This document shows, piece after piece, positions 1-5,854 of a stretch of 6,481 nt of DNA. This DNA comes from Spirochaetaceae bacterium (lineage in GTDB: Bacteria > Spirochaetota > Spirochaetia > SZUA-6 > Fen-1364). The notes beneath the pieces were generated by a model, which saw nothing but the letters and a program-made list of their open reading frames with translations, searched no databases and was not told where the DNA came from. How positions within the stretch are numbered: the first letter of the stretch is position 1; each line of letters begins with the position of its first letter. Made by a program: the position numbers and the translations under genes. The stretch lies in assembly GCA_003170115.1 (NCBI GenBank), contig PMZS01000056.1, positions 4,874 through 11,354 on the forward strand, read 5' to 3'.

Positions 1-751
1 CATCGGAGACCAGGTACCGACGGATGCCATGATCCGCATCTCACAGACCGGCTCTCTGGAGCTCCAGCGAGCCGCGACGAAGATCACCCTCCTGAAGGAC
101 GGAACGTACTCACTGGCCACCCTGTCAGCGGCGGCCGGCGCAAACCCGTCAGGCGGGGTGGGCAGCACGATCGCCCGGAAGCTGCAGACTCTGGTCACCG
201 AAAGGCCAAAGGCAAGCACTGAAGGCGGCGTGCGCGGGGCCGAGCAGGGCACCACCTCCGTCACGTGGGTAGATGAGAACGACGAGACGCGCGCGAGGGT
301 CCTGGCGCTGCTGGACAAAAATCGCTACACCGATGCCATCAGCCTTCTCAATGACTCCATCAAGGACTCCATTTCGGACGCGGACACAGCGGAGTTCTCC
401 TATCTCCTGGGAGTCGCCTGCTATGGCGCGGGTCAGACCGCGAAAGCCTACCGGGCGCTTGCCCGGGTCACCCCGCAGCCCGACGCTGCCTGGTATGCGA
501 GATACATCATCCTGAAGGCGCAGGTGTTCCTCGACGCGCAGGACTTTCGTGGCGCGCTGGGGATCCTCACACCGTTCATCTCCGCCTACCCTGCCGGTGA
601 GGCAACCCAGGTCGCGTACCTTCTTTCAGGTCTCAGCCAGAAGGGACTGGGTGACAAGGCGGCCGCACGGGCAGCCCTGGATTCGGGATTTCAGCTCGAC
701 CCGACCAGCGACACGGCGAAGCTCATCGACCAGCAGAGGAGCTCGCTGTGA
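1..751 (+). CDS. FecR-like / TPR repeat protein, 5'-truncated
   Basis: The reading frame is open from the first bases of the window, so the true start lies upstream and about 249 C-terminal residues are visible. The first visible part (IGDQV, then TGSLELQ, ITLLKDGTYSL) has the short beta-strand pattern of a FecR-type domain, as found in signalling or envelope proteins. A Gly/Ala/Ser-rich linker follows to about residue 90. The rest is alpha-helical with Ala/Leu/Tyr spacing typical of TPR units (ALLDKNRYTDAISLLND; YLLGVACYGAGQTAKAYRAL; LSGLSQKGLGDKAAARAAL). The role is probably protein-protein interaction, perhaps at the envelope; no catalytic motif is visible. A signal peptide or membrane anchor would be in the missing N-terminus and cannot be judged. 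The ATG at 29 is internal, because the FecR-like strand GDQV precedes it. The stop overlaps the ridA start (GTGA), so the two genes are probably co-transcribed and translationally coupled. The FecR call is moderate and the TPR-like call better supported. Confidence 0.72.
   Translation, partial: IGDQVPTDAMIRISQTGSLELQRAATKITLLKDGTYSLATLSAAAGANPSGGVGSTIARKLQTLVTERPKASTEGGVRGAEQGTTSVTWVDENDETRARVLALLDKNRYTDAISLLNDSIKDSISDADTAEFSYLLGVACYGAGQTAKAYRALARVTPQPDAAWYARYIILKAQVFLDAQDFRGALGILTPFISAYPAGEATQVAYLLSGLSQKGLGDKAAARAALDSGFQLDPTSDTAKLIDQQRSSL
735..741 (+). promoter_or_regulatory. Ribosome binding site of ridA
   Basis: AGAGGAG lies six bases before the GTG at 748 and within the last codons of the upstream TPR gene. 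It is a near-perfect Shine-Dalgarno sequence. It decides the GTG start of ridA, which has no ATG nearby, and fits re-initiation by ribosomes finishing the upstream gene. Confidence 0.8.
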
Positions 752-1131
752 AGCAGGAAGTTCGCGCGGAGGGAGCCCCGGCCCCCATCGGACCGTATTC
801 CCAGGGCATCGTCACCTCGGGCCGGCTCCTGTTCGTTTCGGGCCAGACTCCGAAGGATCCGACCACGGGTGGGATGCCCCAGGATTTCAAAGGCCAGGCC
901 GAGCGGTGTCTGCAGAACCTGAAGGCGATCGTGGAAAAGGCCGGGGCCGCAATGGCGGATGTCGTGAAAGTGAATGCCTATCTCGCCGACCTTGCCAACT
1001 TCCCGGTTTTCAACGAGATCTACGCAGAGTATTTCCCGCAACCCTGGCCGGCGCGCACGACGGTCGGCGCGTTTCTCCCCGGGGGAGCGGTGCAGGTCGA
1101 GATCGACGTGGTCGTCAGCCTGCCGGGATAG
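748..1131 (+). CDS. ridA: RidA family enamine/imine deaminase (YjgF/YER057c/UK114)
   Basis: This encodes a 127-residue protein, the usual length of the family. RidA proteins are cytosolic homotrimers that hydrolyse reactive 2-aminoacrylate and related enamines/imines made by PLP enzymes such as threonine/serine dehydratase, releasing ammonia and protecting PLP enzymes from damage. Family hallmarks are visible: APIGPYSQG at residues 12-20, LLFVSGQTPKDP at 27-38, the LKAIVEKAG helix at 58-66, VVKVNAYLADL at 72-82, F88 and Y92, and PARTTVGAFLPGG at 101-113. Arg103 matches the catalytic/carboxylate-binding arginine (Arg105 of E. coli RidA) and Glu118 matches Glu120, so the protein should be an active deaminase rather than an Arg-less paralogue. 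The GTG start is set by a strong Shine-Dalgarno six bases upstream and by the GPYSQ motif lying at its canonical distance from the N-terminus. It overlaps the preceding gene by four bases; their functional link is unknown. Confidence 0.95.
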   Translation: MKQEVRAEGAPAPIGPYSQGIVTSGRLLFVSGQTPKDPTTGGMPQDFKGQAERCLQNLKAIVEKAGAAMADVVKVNAYLADLANFPVFNEIYAEYFPQPWPARTTVGAFLPGGAVQVEIDVVVSLPG

Positions 1132-1149
1132 TCCGTTCGCAGCCGGTGG

Positions 1150-1824
1150 TCATGTCACCGAGGCCGGGTGATCGAGCAGGGACAGCACGTCCCTCGGATC
1201 CGGAATGATTACATTCGCGCCGGAGGACAGCAGCTCTTCGGCCGATCTGAAACCCCAGAGCACTCCCACCGCGAACATGCCGGCCGCGGAGGCGGTCAGC
1301 ATGTCCGTGTCTGTGTCACCCAGGTAGAGGAACGCTTCCGGCGGGACGCCAAGCTGCCTGCTCACCTCCAGCGCCGCACCGGCGTCCGGCTTCAGCGGGA
1401 CATCCGGCCGGGCCCCGAGAGTGAGATCGAATTTCCACCGGGGCAGGAAATGCGCAACGACTTCCAGGGTGGCCGGGTGCGGCTTGTTCGAGAGCACCGC
1501 CATCCGCAGTCCTCTCGCGGAGAGCCCGTCGAGAAGCTCGGGGATCCCGTCGTAGAGACGGGTCTTCGCCTTCCATCGCCGTGAGTATTCGCTTCGCATG
1601 AGAGGCACGAGCTCGTTCACCAGCGCATCGTTCTTCCCGGCTTCGGCGGGCAGAGCCCGGCGCACGAGGTTGTGAACGCCGTCACCGACGAATGCGGCAT
1701 AGGAACGGATAGGGTGCGTGGCGTATCCGTGGGCCGCAAGCACGGCGTTCATGGAATCCCCGAGATCGTCGAGGGTGTCCAGGAGCGTGCCGTCGAGATC
1801 GAAAAGGACCGCTTTGTACTTCAT
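1150..1824 (-). CDS. gph: HAD-superfamily hydrolase, phosphoglycolate phosphatase type
   Basis: This encodes a 224-residue HAD subfamily IA phosphatase. All four HAD motifs are present: motif I DLDGT with nucleophile Asp9 and acid/base Asp11; motif II LSNK with Ser112; motif III Lys145 in PLKPDAG; motif IV GDTDTD with Asp170 and Asp174 for magnesium binding. The helical cap between about residues 16 and 90 (SYAAFVGDGVHNLVRRAL) is of the Gph type. Gph hydrolyses 2-phosphoglycolate, formed from 3'-phosphoglycolate DNA ends or Rubisco oxygenation, to glycolate. Specificity in this family cannot be proved from motifs, and a related phosphatase (for example pyrophosphatase PpaX) is possible. The frame stays open for 84 more codons, but that extension runs antisense to the SIS gene, and MKYKAVLFDLDGT is the canonical N-terminus, so the ATG at 1824 is chosen. 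There is no Shine-Dalgarno, and a good promoter sits right before the start. The stop lies 18 bases from the ridA stop (convergent). Confidence 0.88.
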   Translation of the reverse strand: MKYKAVLFDLDGTLLDTLDDLGDSMNAVLAAHGYATHPIRSYAAFVGDGVHNLVRRALPAEAGKNDALVNELVPLMRSEYSRRWKAKTRLYDGIPELLDGLSARGLRMAVLSNKPHPATLEVVAHFLPRWKFDLTLGARPDVPLKPDAGAALEVSRQLGVPPEAFLYLGDTDTDMLTASAAGMFAVGVLWGFRSAEELLSSGANVIIPDPRDVLSLLDHPASVT

Positions 1825-1836
1825 GGCGTGCCGGGG

Positions 1837-1865
1837 ACTATATCGGGACTCTCTTGAATTGACAA
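1837..1865 (-). promoter_or_regulatory. Sigma-70-type promoter of the HAD phosphatase gene
   Basis: Reading the minus strand, TTGTCA (1865-1860) is followed after exactly 17 bases by TATAGT (1842-1837). Each hexamer matches the -35/-10 consensus at five of six positions. The predicted transcription start is near 1830, which leaves only about six untranslated bases before the ATG at 1824. The element lies in the 61-base divergent gap shared with the SIS gene. It is a sequence match only; the start site is inferred. Confidence 0.6.
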
Positions 1866-1867
1866 CA

Positions 1868-1875
1868 GAGGGGAG
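1868..1875 (+). promoter_or_regulatory. Ribosome binding site of the SIS-domain gene
   Basis: GAGGGGAG ends ten bases before the ATG at 1886. The in-frame ATGs at 1895 and 1916 have no comparable purine tract at suitable spacing, so this site favours 1886 as the start. A plus-strand promoter for this gene is not clear: a weak TATATC (1839-1844) has no good -35, and a perfect TTGACA (1859-1864) has no good -10 at 16-18 bases. Confidence 0.55.
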
Positions 1876-1885
1876 AACCGGCAGT

Positions 1886-2947
1886 ATGCCCCGCATGGGT
1901 GCACCTGCGACGATCATGGAAACCGAGATCAATGAACAACCCGCCGCCCTTGCCCGGACGCTGGAAACAAATGCCGCGGAGATCGAGGCTCTCTGCCGGG
2001 ACATCCGCGGCCGGAACATCACGACAGTCATGATTGCGGCCCGGGGCAGCTCGGACAACGCCGGCGTGTACGCCAAGTACCTTTTCCAGTCTTACAACGG
2101 TGTGCCCGTCGCCCTGGCTACCCCGTCGCTGTACACCTTCTACCATACCCCACCCCGGCTCTCGGGAGTCTTCGTCCTGGGGATTTCCCAGTCGGGTCAG
2201 TCGGAAGACATCGTCGAGGTCATGGCGGAGGCGCGGCGGCAGGGCGCCCTGACAGCGGCCATCACGCGCGACGAGAAGTCCCCCCTCGCAGCCCAGTCTC
2301 ACAGGGTGCTGCGGCTCGAAACGGGCCCCGAGAAAGCCGTCGCGGCCACCAAGACATTCACCGCGTCCCTTGCGCTCATCGCCGGCCTGTCGGTGGCGTG
2401 GGAGGGCAGCAGGGAGCGCGCAGCGTCACTTGCCCGCCTCCCCCAGCTCGCGGGGAAGACGCTCGAGGCGGCGGGAGGTCCCGCGGCGGCCCGGGCACCG
2501 GCCTACCGTTCCATGAACAGGTGCGTCGTCATCGGCCGCGGTTTCTGCTACGGGATCGCGATGGAAATCGCCCTGAAGCTGAAGGAGCTCACCTACATCA
2601 CCGCCGAGCCGTATTCCTCGGCGGATTTCCAGCACGGCCCCATGGCAATCGTCGAAGAGGGGTTCCCGGTAATCCTGCTGGCCCCCATGGGCGTGCTCCA
2701 TGACCACATGGTGGAGTTCGCTCACGGGATGAAAGAAAGGAAGCCCGACCTCATCGTGATCAGCGACTCGCGGCAGACCCTCGAGACAGGAAACACTGCT
2801 CTTCCGTTCGCTGAAGGCGCGCCCGAGTGGCTCTCTCCGATCCTGGCCGTATTGCCCGGGCAGATCTTCGCCTTGAGGCTTTCCATTGCGAAGGGCATCA
2901 ATCCTGACGTGCCGCGAGGATTGCGGAAGGTGACCGTGACTCGATAG
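1886..2947 (+). CDS. Two-SIS-domain sugar-phosphate isomerase/deaminase (GlmS/AgaS/NagB-II-like)
   Basis: This encodes 353 residues that resemble the isomerase half of glucosamine-6-phosphate synthase GlmS without its N-terminal glutaminase domain. The first SIS domain (about 45-175) carries the phosphate-binding motifs ARGSSDNA (52-59) and SQSGQSED (101-108), followed by GPEKAVAATKT (148-158). The second SIS domain (about 209-345) has VIGRGFCYGIAMEIALKL and AEPYSSADFQHGP. By alignment from memory, GlmS catalytic residues are kept: Lys231 (GlmS Lys485), Glu234 (Glu488), His250 (His504) and Lys348 near the C-terminus (Lys603, in PRGLRKVT). Stand-alone proteins of this COG2222 family work as amino-sugar-6-phosphate deaminases/isomerases (NagB-II, AgaS) or fructosamine-6-phosphate deglycases, so the expected role is cytosolic interconversion of an amino-sugar phosphate and ammonia. 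The exact substrate cannot be read from the sequence. No nag, aga or sugar-transport gene adjoins it. The INEQP-ALARTL N-terminus is typical of the family. It is divergent from the HAD phosphatase gene. Confidence 0.88.
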   Translation: MPRMGAPATIMETEINEQPAALARTLETNAAEIEALCRDIRGRNITTVMIAARGSSDNAGVYAKYLFQSYNGVPVALATPSLYTFYHTPPRLSGVFVLGISQSGQSEDIVEVMAEARRQGALTAAITRDEKSPLAAQSHRVLRLETGPEKAVAATKTFTASLALIAGLSVAWEGSRERAASLARLPQLAGKTLEAAGGPAAARAPAYRSMNRCVVIGRGFCYGIAMEIALKLKELTYITAEPYSSADFQHGPMAIVEEGFPVILLAPMGVLHDHMVEFAHGMKERKPDLIVISDSRQTLETGNTALPFAEGAPEWLSPILAVLPGQIFALRLSIAKGINPDVPRGLRKVTVTR

Positions 2948-2969
2948 CCCCGGGGGCTTGCAGGAATGG

Positions 2970-3716
2970 TCAGATCTTTACGTTTTTCTGTACGTGAAAG
3001 AAGAGGATTCCCCCCTGAGTCTCGAAAGAAAGCTCCCAGAGGGCCGGATCGAAGACCGACAGTATTTCCCTGACCAGGTCGGGCGCGATGGGTCTCTCTT
3101 GAAAGGTTTCATCCCGTGGGGGCTGGATGAACACGGTGCCGAACACGACCCCGTCCTTTTTAAGCACCCGGTGAATCTCCGTTGCCGCCCTGTGGGGGTT
3201 TGGAAAAACGTTGAAGGTCATCAGAGCCAGGCAGAGGTCGATGCAGTTGTCAGGGAGCGGAACGCGCTCGGCGTCAATGTTCCAGAGCGCGGCGTTCAGG
3301 TTTTCGCCGAGCAGGGCCCGGGCGTGGCCCAGCATCTCCAGGGAAATGTCCATCCCGAGGTAAATCGAGGTTTGAGGAACGAAAGATCCGACCGGAAAAG
3401 CCGTTCCGCACCCTACGTCCAGGATCACTTTGCCCGAGGAGTTCGCCATGAACGACTCCAGCTTTCCCGTGTAGGTTCCCCAGGGGCAGGAAAGACTCTC
3501 CACCAGACGCACGATTGCGTTGTCGTAGGAGGCGGCAACCGCGTCAAAAGTCGCCTGAACGATCTGCTGTGCGTCGGAAAGAGGCAGGGATGTCAGAAAA
3601 TCGACCGCTCCGTTCTTGAGCGGGTATACCCTCCCGCATCGAGAGCAGGTGAACGAATCCCCGTTGCGCGCAAGATTCTCCCTGCAACTCGGGCAAAAGG
3701 GCGAAAACAATTGCAT
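2970..3716 (-). CDS. SAM-dependent methyltransferase with N-terminal Trm112-like zinc ribbon
   Basis: This encodes 248 residues. Residues 8-40 form a zinc ribbon with paired cysteines Cys8/Cys11 and Cys24/Cys27, followed by GRVYPLKNGAVDFL, the pattern of Trm112-like domains. A class I Rossmann methyltransferase domain follows at about 55-200: motif I DVGCGTAFPVG (100-110) for SAM binding, the acidic residue of motif II at Asp123 (LGMDIS), a motif like IDAERVPLPDN (147-157), and LALMTFNVFPNP with RVLKKDGVVFGTVF for the later strands. The fold is of the UbiE/Methyltransf_11 type. The substrate is unknown; an rRNA methyltransferase with RlmA-like layout or a small-molecule methyltransferase are both possible. 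The start is tightly bounded: an in-frame TAG lies six codons upstream of the ATG at 3716 with no other start codon between (a TTG at codon 3 is the only close alternative). No Shine-Dalgarno is seen. Convergent with the SIS gene (22-base gap) and divergent from the helicase gene. Confidence 0.87.
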   Translation of the reverse strand: MQLFSPFCPSCRENLARNGDSFTCSRCGRVYPLKNGAVDFLTSLPLSDAQQIVQATFDAVAASYDNAIVRLVESLSCPWGTYTGKLESFMANSSGKVILDVGCGTAFPVGSFVPQTSIYLGMDISLEMLGHARALLGENLNAALWNIDAERVPLPDNCIDLCLALMTFNVFPNPHRAATEIHRVLKKDGVVFGTVFIQPPRDETFQERPIAPDLVREILSVFDPALWELSFETQGGILFFHVQKNVKI

Positions 3717-3723
3717 ATGGGCG

Positions 3724-3753
3724 AGTGTAAGCTACCTGCTGCCGCGCTGTCAA
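3724..3753 (-). promoter_or_regulatory. Sigma-70-type promoter of the methyltransferase gene, possibly leaderless
   Basis: On the minus strand a perfect -35 hexamer TTGACA (3753-3748) is followed after 18 bases by TACACT (3729-3724, four of six consensus positions, including the key second A and last T). A start seven to eight bases downstream of the -10 falls at 3717-3716, that is on or next to the A of the ATG. The transcript would have essentially no 5' leader, which agrees with the missing Shine-Dalgarno. It lies in the 104-base divergent gap (3717-3820) shared with the helicase gene. Confidence 0.55.
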
Positions 3754-3820
3754 ACCATTTATGCGACGTTTTGCCTTTCGTGATAACCATGTTCGTGTTC
3801 AAAGACCAAGTGCGGATATT

Positions 3821-5824
3821 ATGACCATGAAGGTGGATATTTCGTCCGTGCTCAACGAAAGGCAGGCTGAAGCGGTCCGGGCCACGGAAGGACCTCTCTT
3901 GATAATCGCGGGCGCAGGATCGGGCAAAACCCGGGTGATCACCTACCGCATCGCCTTTCTGATAGGCAAAGGGGTGCCCCAGTCCGAGATTCTTGCTGTC
4001 ACTTTTACAAACAAGGCCGCACGGGAAATGACGCAGCGCGTCCGAGAGCTCATTCCACGGAAACTCACCAGGCTCACGCTGTGCACATTTCACGCCCTTG
4101 GCGCCCAGCTCCTTCGAGAAAAGCATGATCTCATCGGCTACAGGGCGAATTTCAGCATCTACGACTCACAGGACCAGGCTTCACTCCTCCGCGAAACGTC
4201 GCGGGAACTGGGAGCAAAAGGCGCTTCCCTGGATCTTGCGGCCGCCGTACAGGTCATTTCCGCGGTGAAGACAGGCCGGGCGGCCTGGAACAAGGATAAC
4301 AGGCATCTTCGGCCCCTCTTCAAAGAATACCAGAGGAACCTCCGCGTCTACAACGCCGTGGACTTCGATGACCTGATCATGCTTCCCTTGGAGCTCCTTG
4401 GCTCTCACCCCGACGTGCAGAACGAGTATCGTCAGAGGTACCGGTACCTGCTGGTGGACGAGTTCCAGGACACCTCGGCCGCGCAATACGAGCTCATGAA
4501 GCTTCTCGTCGCACCCAGGGGAAACGTCTGCGTTGTCGGTGACGACGATCAATCGATCTACTCCTGGCGAGGCGCAAGCTACGAGAACATCCTCCGGTTC
4601 GAGCACGATTTTCAGGGGTTCAAGGTGGTCACCCTGGAGCAGAACTACCGCTCCAGCGGGATCATCCTCCGGGCGGCAAACGCCCTGATTGCCGGCAACA
4701 CGCAACGCAAGAAAAAGGCGCTCTGGACGGGGCTCCCCGAGGGTGAGCCGATAGAGGAATACGCGGCGGAAACCGAAGTTCAGGAGGCGGAGTTCATTGC
4801 GTCCCGCATCCGCGCGCTCATGATCCGCGACTCCTGCCGCTTCGAGGATTTCGGCGTCCTCCTCAGGGCCAACCATCTCACCCGGGCGCTCGAGGAAGCA
4901 TTCAGGAAGGAGAATATTCCCTACCTCGTTTCAGGAGGCATGAGCTTCTTCGAGCGCCAGGAGGTCAGGGATATGCTGGCCTACCTGAAGCTCGTGGCCA
5001 ATCCGGACGACGATACGAGCCTCCTCCGCATCGTCAACACGCCGCGCCGTGGGATCGGGAGAAAGCTGCTGGAGAAGGCCGCCTCGCACGCCACGGAGCA
5101 TCACTGCTCGATCTTTTCCGCCATTGCCGCGCTCGGCCACCAGAAGGGCCTGGGCCTGGAAGAGAAGTCGATGGCGGCAGCGGCGGAGTTCACGGGGCTG
5201 ATCGAGGACTTCCGGACCCGGTTTCTCTCCACGCGCAAACTGTCACAGTCCCTGCGTGAGCTCGTGGAAGAGATCGACTACTGGGGTCATCTCGTCTCGG
5301 AGAACAAGGACGCGCGGGACAAGGACGTCGTGAAGTGGAAATTCGGGAACGTCGAATCGCTGGTCGGATCACTTGCCGATTTCGAAGAGGATCCGGACTC
5401 GGTGGATCCGACCCTGTTCGACTACCTCACGCGCGTTTCCCTGGCCAGCAGGGATGACCTCGACTCCCGCGAGGAAGGCGGAAGGGTCAACCTGATGACG
5501 ATCCACGCGGCAAAAGGCCTGGAGTTTCCGGTGGTTTTCGTGGCCGCGGTGGAGAAAGACATCATTCCCCACGCACGCTCCGTTGAAGAAGCGGGAGCAA
5601 ACGTCGAAGAAGAGCGCCGTCTGTTCTACGTGGCTCTCACCCGAGCCCGAAGGAGGCTGATCCTCAGCTTCTGCTCGTCGCGCAGGCGCATGGGCAGGCC
5701 CGTGGAGGCGTTCCCCTCCCCGTTCCTGGACGAGATACCTCCCGATTGCGTCTCGACTCCGACGGAGGAAACTGAGTTCGTGCCTGATTTTCAGCAAGCC
5801 TGGAAGAAAATCGCCCGGGACTGA
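3821..5824 (+). CDS. rep: Superfamily 1A 3'-5' DNA helicase, Rep/UvrD/PcrA type
   Basis: This encodes 667 residues, close to E. coli Rep (about 673). All SF1A motifs are intact: Q motif LNERQAEAV (11-19), Walker A GAGSGKT (31-37), Ia TFTNKAA (61-67), TFH (89-91), Walker B DEFQDT (213-218), III GDDDQSIYSWRG (240-251), IV LEQNYRSS (272-279), V TIHAAKGLEF (560-569) and VI YVALTRAR (603-610). It should translocate 3'-5' on single-stranded DNA using ATP, aiding replication restart, removal of bound proteins, or repair. The 2B region reads SGGMSFFERQEVRDMLAYL then NPDDDTSLLRIVNTPRR, and the protein ends about 60 residues after motif VI without the long PcrA/UvrD C-terminal tail. Both recall Rep more than UvrD, but paralogue naming outside Proteobacteria is uncertain. 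The start is unsettled: ATGs at 3821 and 3827 both give a normal N-terminus, while 3761 adds 20 unconserved residues. No strong Shine-Dalgarno (only GGA at 3814-3816) and no convincing plus-strand promoter is visible; TATTAT (3817-3822) overlaps the start. Confidence 0.93.
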   Translation: MTMKVDISSVLNERQAEAVRATEGPLLIIAGAGSGKTRVITYRIAFLIGKGVPQSEILAVTFTNKAAREMTQRVRELIPRKLTRLTLCTFHALGAQLLREKHDLIGYRANFSIYDSQDQASLLRETSRELGAKGASLDLAAAVQVISAVKTGRAAWNKDNRHLRPLFKEYQRNLRVYNAVDFDDLIMLPLELLGSHPDVQNEYRQRYRYLLVDEFQDTSAAQYELMKLLVAPRGNVCVVGDDDQSIYSWRGASYENILRFEHDFQGFKVVTLEQNYRSSGIILRAANALIAGNTQRKKKALWTGLPEGEPIEEYAAETEVQEAEFIASRIRALMIRDSCRFEDFGVLLRANHLTRALEEAFRKENIPYLVSGGMSFFERQEVRDMLAYLKLVANPDDDTSLLRIVNTPRRGIGRKLLEKAASHATEHHCSIFSAIAALGHQKGLGLEEKSMAAAAEFTGLIEDFRTRFLSTRKLSQSLRELVEEIDYWGHLVSENKDARDKDVVKWKFGNVESLVGSLADFEEDPDSVDPTLFDYLTRVSLASRDDLDSREEGGRVNLMTIHAAKGLEFPVVFVAAVEKDIIPHARSVEEAGANVEEERRLFYVALTRARRRLILSFCSSRRRMGRPVEAFPSPFLDEIPPDCVSTPTEETEFVPDFQQAWKKIARD

Positions 5825-5828
5825 AAAG

Positions 5829-5854
5829 GAAAAGGCGCCCGTTGGCGCCTTTTC
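5829..5854. terminator. Bidirectional intrinsic terminator between helicase and sigma factor genes
   Basis: AAAAGGCGCC (5830-5839), a CGTT loop, and GGCGCCTTTT (5844-5853) make a perfect ten-base-pair stem, extended by the pair G5829-C5854. The plus strand ends in TTTTCTT and the minus strand in TTTTCCTTTT, so both directions have a GC-rich stem followed by a U-rich tail. It fills nearly all of the 30-base gap between the two convergent stop codons and should end transcription of both genes. Confidence 0.9.

Noticed and set aside
1144..1160. CGGTG...CACCG hairpin between ridA and the phosphatase gene as a terminator
   Set aside because: The stem is five to six pairs, with no U-tract, and lies partly in the phosphatase coding sequence.
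1718..1885. 56-codon in-frame upstream extension of the SIS gene from an ATG at 1718
   Set aside because: It overlaps the phosphatase gene antisense, has a non-SIS-like sequence, and the ATG at 1886 has a purine-rich ribosome site and gives a family-typical N-terminus.
1825..2076. 84-codon in-frame N-terminal extension of the HAD phosphatase on the minus strand
   Set aside because: It lies antisense to the SIS gene, shows no family similarity, and the HAD motif I sits at the normal distance from the ATG at 1824.
2946..2958. AGCCCC-G-GGGGCT palindrome just after the SIS stop as a terminator
   Set aside because: The perfect stem leaves a one-base loop, a realistic loop leaves only about four pairs, and no U-tract follows on either strand.
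3791..3800. GTTCGTGTTC before the helicase as a possible LexA/SOS box
   Set aside because: It is a direct repeat of GTTC, not the inverted GAAC-N4-GTTC needed for LexA, and no CTGT-N8-ACAG site is present.
4181..4876. 231-codon minus-strand open frame inside the helicase gene
   Set aside because: Long antisense frames are expected in GC-rich coding DNA; it has no recognisable domain or ribosome site, and the sense strand has full helicase motifs.
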